Positions 1-8,527 of a stretch of DNA of 64,000 bases are shown here, in pieces. A model generated the notes under the pieces. The model saw only the letters and a list, made by a program, of their open reading frames with translations. It searched no databases and had not been told where the DNA came from. Every line of letters starts with the position of its first letter. Within the stretch, counting starts at the first letter, position 1. The position numbers were made by a program, and so were the translations under genes. Source of the stretch: an uncultured Muribaculaceae bacterium (GTDB lineage: Bacteria; Bacteroidota; Bacteroidia; Bacteroidales; Muribaculaceae); the NCBI GenBank assembly GCA_910587425.1, contig CAJUKU010000002.1:62001-126000 (forward strand). The letters run 5' to 3'.

Positions 1-26
1 AAATCTTCATAGCCGAAGATAACAGC

Positions 27-60
27 GGCGGCGTGTCGATATCGACACGCCGCCTTATTT
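27..60 (+). terminator. GC-rich perfect palindrome, likely terminator of a gene left of the window
   Basis: Positions 27-40 and 41-54 are exact reverse complements (arm GGCGGCGTGTCGAT), a 28-bp perfect palindrome followed by TTATTTTAT. On the plus strand this would form a long hairpin with a T-rich tail, which fits a Rho-independent terminator for a gene ending to the left of the window. It may also stop minus-strand transcription leaving the hexosaminidase gene. Confidence 0.6.
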
Positions 61-68
61 TATAGTCA

Positions 69-98
69 TGAGGCTCGGTTTCTGTAATCAGAGCCTCA
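69..98 (-). terminator. hairpin downstream of the GH20 gene
   Basis: Inverted arms TGAGGCTC (69-76) and GAGCCTCA (91-98) lie 10 bp past the GH20 stop codon. There is no strong U-tract on the minus strand, so it is either a weak terminator or works together with the palindrome at 27-54. Confidence 0.4.
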
Positions 99-107
99 AT
101 AATACTG

Positions 108-2108
108 TCAGCGAACTATTATCTCATCAAGGAACTGGCATCCCTCGGCGGAATTTGCGATAAAACGCACGTAGCGGGCACGGGCGCTCCCCTGCCAGTC
201 GAACATCTTGAACGACAATCCTTCGGTAGCCTTCTGCTCATGATTGATGACAGTAAGAGTCTTGAACTTCTTACCGTCGGTCGACACGGAGATCTCCACC
301 CGCTGCGGAAGCCATACGCCAGGACCTATGATCTGCATGAACTCGCCACCCACGTAGCTTATGTCGGTAACCTTCTCGAGGTCGATCGTCACGTCGACAC
401 GCTGATCCGCGCGGTTGAGGAAGCCTTGCCAGCGACCATCGGTATAATTCCACCCGCCGCGTAATCCGTCGGTCAATGTAGTGTCGGCTCCCGCCGTGTA
501 ACGGTTCCACCATGGCACCGCGTATGTAACCTTCTTCCCGCGCGCAAGATGCTCTACCGGAGTGTCGAAACCGGGCTTGTTGCCATGCTCCGTGTTCAGG
601 TCGAATGTATTGTAGCCACGCTCACGCATTGCACCAGCAATGGCAACGGCACGCGGTCGGAAATCATCCCAATCACGCTTCTCCTGCGGTGTCCAGCCGA
701 TCTCGGCGATTGCGATCATGCGCGGATAGAGCATATACTCCGCATGCTCAGCGGTGGGGATGTACTCACACCAGAGATTACCCTGCACACCCTGGATCCA
801 CGGCTTGACCGAGGCATCGAGAGTATCCGGCACAGGATTGTAGGAGTAAACCGTTTTAAGGGGCATGTATCCACCGATAGCCTCCGGCTGCGTGGGGGGA
901 GCATCCTGATAATTGTCGAGATAGCAGTAGGCACCGGGGCTCATTATGGCACGGTGACCCGACTGGGCGGCACGTATGCCCCCCTCTATGCCACGCCATG
1001 ACATCACAGTGGCATTGGGAGCAAGTCCACCCTCCATTATCTCGTCCCATCCGAGCAGATTGCGCCCCTTGGAATTGAGATACTGCTCTATGCGGTGTAT
1101 GAGATAGCTCTGCAGCTCATCGACATTCTCCAGACCCTCAGCCTCCATGCGCGCCTTGCAAAGAGCGCAATCCTTCCACGCGCGTTTTGAAGCCTCGTCG
1201 CCACCTATATGTATATCGGCGGAGGGGAATATCTCCAGAACCTCGTCGAGCACGTTCTGCAGGAACTCGAATGTCAGCTCATTGCCGACACAGAAATCAG
1301 GCTGACCGTACTGCTCGTGGGTGCATGACAGTTGCGGGAATGTTGCGTTGACCTCCTCGGAATGCGACGGCATCTCAATCTCCGGGATTACCGTTATATA
1401 CCTGTCGGCTGCATACTTCACGATCTCGCGGGCATCGTCCTGTGTCAGGAATCCGCCGACAGCTCCGGGATCGTCGCGATGCAGGTACTTGTTACCCTGA
1501 GCATTCCACTCCTTCCAGGTATTACCCTGCCGCCATGCGGCGAAATCGGTCAGCTCAGGGTATTTCTTTATCTCAAGACGCCATCCGGCGGCATCGGTGA
1601 GGTGCAGATGCACACGGTTGATTTTCAGACGTGCAACGGCATCGATCTGTTTCTTTATGAACTCCTTATCACGGAAATGACGCGAAATGTCGAGCATCAT
1701 GCCGCGGTAAGGCAACCGGGGATTGTCGACGATGTCCATTGCAGGTAGGGTATCTCCCGAAGCGACGAGCTGACGCAGCGTCTGCATCGCATAGAAGAGA
1801 CCGGCGCCTGAGACAGCACGCGCCGTGACCACGTCCGGGGCTATCTGAAGTGAATATCCTTCCGGACTTACTACACCGGCTACGCTATCGGTCATTACAA
1901 ACCGAACCTGTGGCTTTGTGCCGATATTGAAACGTGCGCCCCAATCATCAACGGCACAGGCTGCGATGCGTACGGAATCAGTGGCGGGAGCCTGAATGCT
2001 CAGCACAGGGTGCTCCGGCATCACGAAAGCATCGGCATCGACAGACCTGACATCGGCAGGCATCGGCGTCACCGGAATTACAGCTGAGAGTAAAAAGCTA
2101 AACAGCAT
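108..2108 (-). CDS. beta-N-acetylhexosaminidase, GH20
   Basis: A 666-residue secreted or periplasmic exo-hexosaminidase, expected to remove terminal GlcNAc or GalNAc from glycans such as mucin or chito-oligosaccharides. A short hydrophobic N-terminus (about residues 1-18) looks like a signal peptide. A GH20b-like alpha/beta domain is followed by the TIM barrel from about residue 130 (RLPYRGMMLDISRHF), with the hallmark HIGGDE motif at 300-305; the Asp304-Glu305 pair is the substrate-assisted catalytic pair known for the family. The last 130 or so residues look like an F5/8 type C-type carbohydrate-binding module (ARYVRFIANSAEG). It is the last gene of a minus-strand run and starts only 21 bp after the acyltransferase stop, so it is probably co-transcribed. 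The exact glycan cannot be read from the sequence. Confidence 0.95.
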   Translation of the reverse strand: MLFSFLLSAVIPVTPMPADVRSVDADAFVMPEHPVLSIQAPATDSVRIAACAVDDWGARFNIGTKPQVRFVMTDSVAGVVSPEGYSLQIAPDVVTARAVSGAGLFYAMQTLRQLVASGDTLPAMDIVDNPRLPYRGMMLDISRHFRDKEFIKKQIDAVARLKINRVHLHLTDAAGWRLEIKKYPELTDFAAWRQGNTWKEWNAQGNKYLHRDDPGAVGGFLTQDDAREIVKYAADRYITVIPEIEMPSHSEEVNATFPQLSCTHEQYGQPDFCVGNELTFEFLQNVLDEVLEIFPSADIHIGGDEASKRAWKDCALCKARMEAEGLENVDELQSYLIHRIEQYLNSKGRNLLGWDEIMEGGLAPNATVMSWRGIEGGIRAAQSGHRAIMSPGAYCYLDNYQDAPPTQPEAIGGYMPLKTVYSYNPVPDTLDASVKPWIQGVQGNLWCEYIPTAEHAEYMLYPRMIAIAEIGWTPQEKRDWDDFRPRAVAIAGAMRERGYNTFDLNTEHGNKPGFDTPVEHLARGKKVTYAVPWWNRYTAGADTTLTDGLRGGWNYTDGRWQGFLNRADQRVDVTIDLEKVTDISYVGGEFMQIIGPGVWLPQRVEISVSTDGKKFKTLTVINHEQKATEGLSFKMFDWQGSARARYVRFIANSAEGCQFLDEIIVR

Positions 2109-2129
2109 GGTATTATGATTTATGTATTA

Positions 2130-3311
2130 TCAGTCAATAAAACGGCGGGTGAACGGCACAAGCCGCATAAGCCATGTCACTGCTGCGGCGGCGGCAAACG
2201 AGACCACCGTCATGCACAGTATCTTTAGTGCCGCGGGCATTGAGGTAAGCCCAAACAGGTCGAAAGTGACATAGACGAAAATGAAATGGCACAGATAGAT
2301 ACCGAACGTCAGCGACGCGAGCCGTGTAAGCCAGCGGCGCGGACGCAACTTCAGACGGCTGAATGCCGCGAGTATCGCGAATGTCATCATGAACACGTTG
2401 ATGCCGGTGAAGTACCATATCACCTCGAGATAGGAGTAATCGCCGGGGTAATAGTCCTGGATCTTGATGAACCCGCCGGCGGTTATGGCATAGCCCACGA
2501 CAAACATCGGTATGCATATCGCGGCTGTCTTAGCCGCGCTCCATTGCAAACCCCACTTGCGCATATAGAAGGCAAGGATCAGATAGCCTATAAAACCGGT
2601 GAGATAGTAAAATGTGCCGTATGCGTTCCAGTCGCATGCACCGAGAATCTCCATGCTCCCGAAGTTGCCGGTATATCCAACATGCGGAGCTATGAGCTTA
2701 AGATATGGTATGAACAGTGTCACGCCCCATATACGGAGCACCGTCAGCACCTCACGCCGGGTAGCCTTGGCAAGCCATGCGTCAAGTATCGGTATTATAA
2801 GGTACAGCCCCACAAGCATGTAGAGATACCATAACGGCACGGTGTCGAAATTGAAATTGAACACCATCAGCCATATCTTCTGCCACACTCCGGCGGGAGT
2901 ATAGGCTGAGGTATCGACCATAGGATTAGCTGAAGCGGGGTTAACGTGCGCATAATAAATATAGAAAAGCACCGGCAGCGCCACTGACCAGAATATAAGC
3001 GGCGGAAGTATGCGTCCTATGCGCTTGCGGTAGAATCCGTGGAGCGTCGTGCCCTCACCGAGCGGCATGACAAGCATTGCCGTCATGAGCACAAAAAGCG
3101 GCACGCAGGGGCGCGTCAGACTACCCATCAGCGCACCGGTGATAAATGCGGAGCGGTCGGTATCGAATGCGCCTACAAATCCGTCGCAGCAGTGCGCGAA
3201 CACGACAAGCAGACACGCCACAACGCGCAGAAGGTCGATCCACGCCTCGCGCCGGCGTGGCTGCACGGCGGCAGTAGTTGTTACGGTTCGGTTCATGGTA
3301 TTACTCTTCAT
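2130..3311 (-). CDS. acyltransferase 3 family membrane protein
   Basis: A 393-residue integral membrane protein of the acyltransferase-3 (OafA/WecH-like) family, which O-acylates surface sugars or related acceptors. About ten hydrophobic helices are visible. The N-terminal WIDLLRVVACLLVVFAHCC contains the family's conserved helix-1 histidine (H41), followed by the basic FYRKRIGRILPPLIFWS segment. The chosen ATG lies inside the end of miaA (11-base overlap); the second Met at 3296 gives a start just after the miaA stop and is equally plausible. The acceptor is unknown. A second member of this family lies at 58718-59773, but the two are only family-level similar. Confidence 0.88.
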   Translation of the reverse strand: MKSNTMNRTVTTTAAVQPRRREAWIDLLRVVACLLVVFAHCCDGFVGAFDTDRSAFITGALMGSLTRPCVPLFVLMTAMLVMPLGEGTTLHGFYRKRIGRILPPLIFWSVALPVLFYIYYAHVNPASANPMVDTSAYTPAGVWQKIWLMVFNFNFDTVPLWYLYMLVGLYLIIPILDAWLAKATRREVLTVLRIWGVTLFIPYLKLIAPHVGYTGNFGSMEILGACDWNAYGTFYYLTGFIGYLILAFYMRKWGLQWSAAKTAAICIPMFVVGYAITAGGFIKIQDYYPGDYSYLEVIWYFTGINVFMMTFAILAAFSRLKLRPRRWLTRLASLTFGIYLCHFIFVYVTFDLFGLTSMPAALKILCMTVVSFAAAAAVTWLMRLVPFTRRFID

Positions 3312-4212
3312 TAATGATACTTAGTGAATATGTCAGCGGATCGGCATCGGCGGGAATATATATCACCGAAGGATCGCGTTTGAGCCATGTGAGCTGTTTC
3401 TTGGCGTATACACGCGTGTTGCGCGCTATCTTGTCGGCTGCCTGTTGCAGACTCATGCACCCGTCGAAGTACAGGAACATCTCCTTTAGCCCTACAGTGT
3501 TCAGAGAGTTGAGCCCACGCAGGGGATACAGCGCGCGAGCCTCATCCTCAAGACCTTCGGCAAGCATACGGTCCACACGGCGTCCGATCCGGGCGAACAG
3601 TTCGGCGCGTTCGGGAGCAAGCGCCAGTTTGACGATGCTGAAAGGGTGCTCACGCCTGTTGCCGGTGAGAAGCGAGGAATATGGCACTCCCGCCTGAATG
3701 CTCACCTCAATAGCATGTATGAGCCGCTTATGGTTGACGGGATCAGCCGTGGCAAGATAGCCGGGATCAAGCTCACGCAGCTTGTCGTGGAGTGCCGGCA
3801 AGCCACCCTCGTCGAACAGCCGCCACACGCTGTCGCGCAGCGTCGGCGGAATGTCGGGAAGATTGTCGAGACCATTGACAAATGCATCGATGTACATCAT
3901 CGAGCCACCACACATTACGACATAGTCACTATGCTCCCACAGCCGTGGCAACAGACGGCTCACGTCGGCATCGAACGCCGCCGCGCTGTAGCTCTCCTCA
4001 GGCTCAAGGAATCCGACCAGATGATGCGGCGCGGCAGCAAGCTGCTCCGCATCGGGAGCCGCCGTGACTATCGGAATACGGCGGTAGACCTGGCGGGAGT
4101 CAGCCGAGATTATCTCGCACTGCAGCGCCCGGGCAAGCCCGATGGCAAGCGCCGTCTTGCCCGAGGCTGTCGGTCCGGTGACTATTACAAGGGTCTTGTC
4201 TGCTATGCTCAC
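3301..4212 (-). CDS. miaA: tRNA dimethylallyltransferase
   Basis: A 303-residue cytoplasmic enzyme that transfers dimethylallyl from DMAPP to the N6 of A37 in tRNAs reading UNN codons. The P-loop GPTASGKT is at residues 13-20, followed by ISADSRQVYR (residues 35-44), the DSRQ signature of the family. The segment VNHKRLIHAIEV and the C-terminal NTRVYAKKQLTWLKRD stretch are also typical of MiaA. Length fits the family (about 300). Its ATG overlaps the pepT stop by 4 bases (4209-4212), so the two are translationally coupled. No isoprenoid or hfq neighbour is present. Confidence 0.97.
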   Translation of the reverse strand: MSIADKTLVIVTGPTASGKTALAIGLARALQCEIISADSRQVYRRIPIVTAAPDAEQLAAAPHHLVGFLEPEESYSAAAFDADVSRLLPRLWEHSDYVVMCGGSMMYIDAFVNGLDNLPDIPPTLRDSVWRLFDEGGLPALHDKLRELDPGYLATADPVNHKRLIHAIEVSIQAGVPYSSLLTGNRREHPFSIVKLALAPERAELFARIGRRVDRMLAEGLEDEARALYPLRGLNSLNTVGLKEMFLYFDGCMSLQQAADKIARNTRVYAKKQLTWLKRDPSVIYIPADADPLTYSLSIINEE

Positions 4213-5435
4213 TTGCAGGCTGCGAGGCGGGCTATCTCGACAATCACCTTAGTGGCTTTCTCCATAGAGGGGATAGGCACAAACTCATATCTGCCGTGGA
4301 AGTTGAGTCCGCCGGCAAAAATATTCGGGCAGGGCAACCCCTTGAACGAGAGCTGCGCCCCATCTGTGCCTCCGCGGATCGGAACCACCACCGGCTCCAC
4401 TCCTGCGGCACGCATAGCCTCTTCGGCAAGGTTGATTATGTGCATCACAGGCTCGATTTTCTCGCGCATGTTGTAGTACTGGTCGCGGATCTCGATCTCC
4501 GCACAACCGGGAAACTCCTTGTTGATCTTGCGTGCGAGATGCTCCAGTTCCTTCTTGCGGCGCTCGAAGCGGTCACGGTCATGATCGCGGATTATATAAG
4601 TCAGCACGGTCTGCTCCACAGTTCCCTCGATCGATGTGAGGTGATAGAAACCCTCGTAGCCTTCGGTATGCTCAGGTGTCTCCCACCGCGGCAGCATGAT
4701 GGCATACTGGGTGGCTATGCGCAGCGAATTGATCATCTTGTGCTTAGCCGATCCGGGGTGCACGTTGCGACCATGGAATGTCACCTTAGCGACAGCAGCG
4801 TTAAAGTTCTCATACTCCAGTTCACCGATCGCGCCTCCGTCCATGGTGTACGCCCAGTCGGCTCCGAAACGGTCGACATCAAACTTGTGCGCACCCTGAC
4901 CGATCTCCTCATCAGGATTGAACGCAATGCGGATCTTGCCATGTTTCACCTCCGGATGCTCCTTGAGCCAGGCTATCGCAGTGATTATCTCGGCAATGCC
5001 AGCCTTGTCGTCAGCACCGAGCAGCGTGTTGCCATCGGTCACGATCAGGCTCTGCCCCACATAATCCTTGAGTTCCGGAAACTCCGAGGGAGATAATGTG
5101 ATACCTGTCTCACGGTTGAGCACTATGTCGGAACCGTCGTAATTCTCCACAATGCGTGGCGATACGTGGCGTCCCGATGCGTCGGGCGATGTGTCGAGGT
5201 GAGCTATGAATCCCACCACCGGAGCCTTCTCCAGTCCGGGAGTCGCCGGCAGTGTAGCCATCAGGTAACCGTTATCATCAAGAGAGATCTCGGTCAGTCC
5301 GAGCTGGCGCAGCTCCTGTTCAAGATGCTGTGCGAATATCATCTGCCCCGGTGTTGAGGGGGTCATGTTGGTGAGTTCGTCGCTCTGTGTGTCGAACTTC
5401 ACATATTGAAGAAATCTGTCTACTACGCTTGTCAT
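4209..5435 (-). CDS. pepT: peptidase T (tripeptide aminopeptidase), M20 family
   Basis: A 408-residue cytoplasmic dizinc aminopeptidase that releases the N-terminal residue of tripeptides. Metal and catalytic residues are visible: H79 and D81 in FIAHLDTSPD, D142 in LLGADDKAG, and E176/E177 in NPDEEIGQG. The C-terminal IRGGTDGAQLSFKGLPCPN and FAGGLNFHGRYEF segments match PepT. Full length for the family. It starts 33 bp after the ybjN-like gene and overlaps miaA by 4 bp. This is probably a housekeeping operon with no functional theme. Confidence 0.97.
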   Translation of the reverse strand: MTSVVDRFLQYVKFDTQSDELTNMTPSTPGQMIFAQHLEQELRQLGLTEISLDDNGYLMATLPATPGLEKAPVVGFIAHLDTSPDASGRHVSPRIVENYDGSDIVLNRETGITLSPSEFPELKDYVGQSLIVTDGNTLLGADDKAGIAEIITAIAWLKEHPEVKHGKIRIAFNPDEEIGQGAHKFDVDRFGADWAYTMDGGAIGELEYENFNAAVAKVTFHGRNVHPGSAKHKMINSLRIATQYAIMLPRWETPEHTEGYEGFYHLTSIEGTVEQTVLTYIIRDHDRDRFERRKKELEHLARKINKEFPGCAEIEIRDQYYNMREKIEPVMHIINLAEEAMRAAGVEPVVVPIRGGTDGAQLSFKGLPCPNIFAGGLNFHGRYEFVPIPSMEKATKVIVEIARLAACK

Positions 5436-5468
5436 GGTAATATATTGTATCTGATTATTCTATAGTGA

Positions 5469-6038
5469 TCAGTTGTCACTGCGGTTGCCGCTCCACTGGA
5501 AGCACACCTCCACAGCAACGTCATCGTCAGTATCGGAGAGCCAGCTGTCATCACCGCTGCCGTCAGCTATCGGTGCGGATTCGGTCTCCGGGGAGATTCC
5601 GGCTTTACGCGCCGCTTTCCCAAGTACTTCGAAGAAGTTGTGCGTCTCGAAGTCAGCCACCTCTATCGCACGGTCGAGGGTAGATTCGGCGGCTTTACGC
5701 GTAAACCTAAGACCGGCATAAAGGACGGTATGACTGAACACCAGCTCACAATCATCTCTGTCGATCGACGCTCTTGTGATCCAACGGTGATAATTCATCT
5801 CGTTGATGAGTCCGAGAGCCAACTCATATTGTTTCTCCGGCACATGATCCTTAAGGCGGCAGCGTATCATCAGCCTCTCCTCTTCCGGCTGGTCGGTGAT
5901 GACCACGAACATGCTGTTATACTCGCATTTCAGACCGAATGCTATCATCTCCGTGTTGTCCTCCGGGTCGGAACCGGTGTCGTACTGCCAGCCGCGGCTG
6001 TCAATTACCTGCTTGAATATGTCGAGCATCTTGCTCAT
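5469..6038 (-). CDS. YbjN domain-containing protein
   Basis: A 189-residue cytoplasmic protein whose first 140 or so residues match the YbjN/type III secretion chaperone-like fold: the FKQVIDSRGWQY opening, then MFVVITDQPEEERLMIRCRL and LALGLINEMNYHRWITRASID. The C-terminal tail is acidic (SDTDDDVAVEV). The molecular function of the family is unsettled; E. coli YbjN is linked to motility and stress phenotypes. First gene of the minus-strand run, preceded by a -7 box at 6075-6082. Confidence 0.8.
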   Translation of the reverse strand: MSKMLDIFKQVIDSRGWQYDTGSDPEDNTEMIAFGLKCEYNSMFVVITDQPEEERLMIRCRLKDHVPEKQYELALGLINEMNYHRWITRASIDRDDCELVFSHTVLYAGLRFTRKAAESTLDRAIEVADFETHNFFEVLGKAARKAGISPETESAPIADGSGDDSWLSDTDDDVAVEVCFQWSGNRSDN

Positions 6039-6074
6039 AAGGTGTATCGTCCGGAATATGCTTTGTTAACCCTG

Positions 6075-6082
6075 CAAAGTTA
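6075..6082 (-). promoter_or_regulatory. Bacteroidetes -7 promoter box for the ybjN-pepT-miaA run
   Basis: On the minus strand this reads TAACTTTG, a perfect TAnnTTTG, 36 bp before the ATG at 6038. No TTTG is seen at the expected -33 position, so this rests on the -7 element alone. Confidence 0.6.
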
Positions 6083-6148
6083 TAAAAAATCTGTCACGTA
6101 TCCACACTACATTCCAAATTCCACGCTCGCACGACACCCGACATGATA

Positions 6149-6180
6149 TTTGCCTTATTACCCGATATGTAGTAATTTTG
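6149..6180 (+). promoter_or_regulatory. -33/-7 promoter of the glycosyltransferase gene
   Basis: TTTG at 6149-6152 and TAATTTTG at 6173-6180 are separated by 20 bp, the standard Bacteroidetes sigma spacing. Transcription should begin near 6187. This rules out the upstream TTG at 6150 as a start and supports the ATG at 6213. Confidence 0.8.
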
Positions 6181-6212
6181 CGAAGACTCTCCGACATTCA
6201 ACCATCAAACCC

Positions 6213-6959
6213 ATGCATATCACCGGTCCGAGAATCTCCGTTGTAACAGTGTGTTTTAACTCAGCAGAGACTTTAGAGAGCACAATTCTGTCCGTGCTCA
6301 ACCAGACATATCCCAATGTGGAATACATAATTATCGACGGCGGATCGACCGACGGCACCGTCGACATAATAAAGAAATACGCCGACAGAATTGCCTATTG
6401 GGTGTCGGAGCCTGACAACGGCATTTACGATGCCATGAACAAGGGCGTGAGAGCCGCGACAGGCGACTACATGAATTTCATGAATGCCGGCGATGGCTTT
6501 TATGACAACGGAGTGATAGAAAGATGCGTGCCGTATCTCAACACCGATCCTGATGTAGCCTTCGGGAGTGTCTACAACATCAACCCGAATGGTGATACTG
6601 CTGAAGCCAAGCCGGATCCATTCTACACACAGAAGAGGAAAAGGAAGTACCCGGGGATATGTCATCAGAGCACTTTCGTTAAGGCAACCCTCCAGAAGCA
6701 GCATGGATTCGACACCCGATATTCAATAGCCGCCGATTTCAACCTGTTGAGCGTCATCTATAAGAACGGCGGCAAATTTCTCGAGATACCGCATTGCATA
6801 GCCAAATACGAGACCACAGGATTCTCAACCAGACACCCTATCCAACGCATAAGGGAATTTGCCGAAATTTCCGGACTTGACCCCGGCTCCCTGAGAGTGA
6901 GAGCAAAGATCGCGACATATAGTGTGAAGTTATTCATAATGGGACTGTTCGGGAAATAA
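6213..6959 (+). CDS. family 2 glycosyltransferase
   Basis: A 248-residue cytoplasmic or membrane-associated GT-A enzyme that adds a sugar to a polysaccharide or lipid-linked acceptor. The opening ISVVTVCFNSAETLESTI is followed by NVEYIIIDGGSTDGTVDII, the nucleotide-sugar binding region of GT2, and then SEPDNGIYDAMNKG and FMNAGDGFYD, as in the WcaE/WcaA type of exopolysaccharide glycosyltransferases. It stands alone with its own promoter. The start was chosen because the promoter lies over the upstream in-frame TTG. Donor and acceptor are unknown. Confidence 0.92.
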   Translation: MHITGPRISVVTVCFNSAETLESTILSVLNQTYPNVEYIIIDGGSTDGTVDIIKKYADRIAYWVSEPDNGIYDAMNKGVRAATGDYMNFMNAGDGFYDNGVIERCVPYLNTDPDVAFGSVYNINPNGDTAEAKPDPFYTQKRKRKYPGICHQSTFVKATLQKQHGFDTRYSIAADFNLLSVIYKNGGKFLEIPHCIAKYETTGFSTRHPIQRIREFAEISGLDPGSLRVRAKIATYSVKLFIMGLFGK

Positions 6960-6989
6960 TCGCGCGAGGAGATAGAACTCATTTATTGA

Positions 6990-7021
6990 TTTGCAGGAGA
7001 AACGCAAAAAGCGTAACTTTG
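6990..7021 (+). promoter_or_regulatory. -33/-7 promoter of the DEAD-box helicase gene
   Basis: TTTG at 6990-6993 and TAACTTTG at 7014-7021 with a 20-bp spacer. The predicted start near 7028 leaves a 5' leader of about 90 nt before the ATG at 7118. Leaders of DEAD-box helicase genes often carry cold or auto-regulation, but no specific structure was identified here. Confidence 0.8.
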
Positions 7022-7117
7022 CATACTGATTGAAAATCTTGCAACGGACAAACATATATAGTTGCGGAACAACAACAAAGCGGTCGGCGATACTGACCGC
7101 CACACACATTCATAGCT

Positions 7118-8527
7118 ATGAGATTTGATGAGACTGACCTCAGCGACCGTGTCCTCGACGCCCTCGATGACATGAATTTCTCTGAGTGCACACCCATACA
7201 GGAACGCGCCATACCGATCGTGCTTGAGGGACGCGATCTGCTCGCGGTAGCCCAGACCGGCACCGGCAAGACCGCCGCCTATCTGCTGCCGATCATAAAC
7301 GAACTTTCCGAATACCAGTACCCGGAGGACGCTGTCAACTGCATAATCATGGCACCCACACGCGAGCTTGCCCAGCAGATCGACCGTCAGATGGAGGGAT
7401 TCTCCTACTTCCTGCCAGTGACGAGCGTGGCTGTCTACGGCGGCACTGACGGCAAGGAATTCGCCCGTCAGGAGCGTGGACTGAAGATGGGTGCCGATGT
7501 GGTCATCGCCACCCCCGGGCGTCTGCTCGCACACCTGCAGATGGGCTACGTGGATCTCTCGAAAGTATCGTTCTTCGTGCTCGACGAGGCTGACCGTATG
7601 CTCGACATGGGATTCTACGACGACATCATGCAGATCGTGCGCCAGCTCCCCGCCGATCGCCAGACCCTGATGTTCTCAGCCACGATGCCACCCAAGATAC
7701 AGCAGCTCGCCGGCAACATACTCCGCGATCCTGCCGAGGTGAAGATCGCCGTGTCGCGCCCTACGGAGAAGATCGCACAATCGGCTGTGGTGTGCTACGA
7801 GGCTCAGAAGACCGCCGTGCTGCGTCACCTTTTTGCCACTGCCCATTCGCAGCGCGTGATAGTATTCGCATCGTCGAAACTGAAAGTCAAGGAGCTGTCA
7901 CGCACTCTCGCCCGCAACAAATACCGCATCGGCGAGATGCACTCCGATCTCGAACAGCAGGCACGTGATAACGTGATGCTCGATTTCCGCGCCGGAAATA
8001 TCGATATCCTCGTAGCCACCGACATTGTGGCGCGCGGCATAGATATCGACGATATCGCCATGGTGGTCAACTACGACGTGCCGCATGAGCCGGAGGATTA
8101 CGTGCACCGCATCGGTCGTACCGCACGAGCCAACGCCGACGGCAAGGCTGTCACTTTCGTCAGCGAGGAGGAGCAGTGGAAATTCGGCATCATCGAGCGC
8201 TTCCTCGGCTATGAGGTGCGCAAGGAAGAGTTACCCGAATCCATAGGCGAGACCCCCACTTACCACCCCGAAAGGCGTGCGCGTGGAGGCGGACCGCAGC
8301 GCGGACGCCGACAGGGCGGTAAGCAGGACACCCGAAAGCGCAACAGTCAGAAACCGCGGCAAGGCGGAGCGGGCAAACAGCAGAAAAAGAACGACAAACC
8401 TCACGACGCCTCAGCGCAAACCGGCAGCAGCGAGCAGAGACAGCGCGGCAGAAGCCGCAACCGCAACAACCGGAGCCGCGGCAACCGCAATAAACCGAAC
8501 AGCAATTCCAACACGAACAATGAATAA
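7118..8527 (+). CDS. DEAD-box ATP-dependent RNA helicase, RhlE-like
   Basis: A 469-residue cytoplasmic RNA helicase. Visible motifs: the Q motif FSECTPIQERAIP, motif I AQTGTGKT, Ia PTRELAQQ, Ib TPGR, II DEAD, III SAT, and in the second RecA domain the ARGIDI and HRIGRTAR motifs. The last 90 or so residues are a basic, disordered Arg/Gly/Asn/Gln-rich tail (RRARGGGPQRGRRQGG and onward), likely for RNA binding. The family works in ribosome assembly, mRNA decay or cold adaptation; which one cannot be told. The stop overlaps the start of the downstream peptidase by 8 bp, so the two are co-translated. Confidence 0.95.
   Translation: MRFDETDLSDRVLDALDDMNFSECTPIQERAIPIVLEGRDLLAVAQTGTGKTAAYLLPIINELSEYQYPEDAVNCIIMAPTRELAQQIDRQMEGFSYFLPVTSVAVYGGTDGKEFARQERGLKMGADVVIATPGRLLAHLQMGYVDLSKVSFFVLDEADRMLDMGFYDDIMQIVRQLPADRQTLMFSATMPPKIQQLAGNILRDPAEVKIAVSRPTEKIAQSAVVCYEAQKTAVLRHLFATAHSQRVIVFASSKLKVKELSRTLARNKYRIGEMHSDLEQQARDNVMLDFRAGNIDILVATDIVARGIDIDDIAMVVNYDVPHEPEDYVHRIGRTARANADGKAVTFVSEEEQWKFGIIERFLGYEVRKEELPESIGETPTYHPERRARGGGPQRGRRQGGKQDTRKRNSQKPRQGGAGKQQKKNDKPHDASAQTGSSEQRQRGRSRNRNNRSRGNRNKPNSNSNTNNE

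Noticed and set aside
6150..6212. TTG start for the glycosyltransferase
   Set aside because: The -33 and -7 promoter elements lie within this stretch, so it would not be in the mRNA.
8277..8519. Longer start for the Dcp-like peptidase
   Set aside because: The extension is the helicase tail read in another frame; a good signal peptide begins at 8520.
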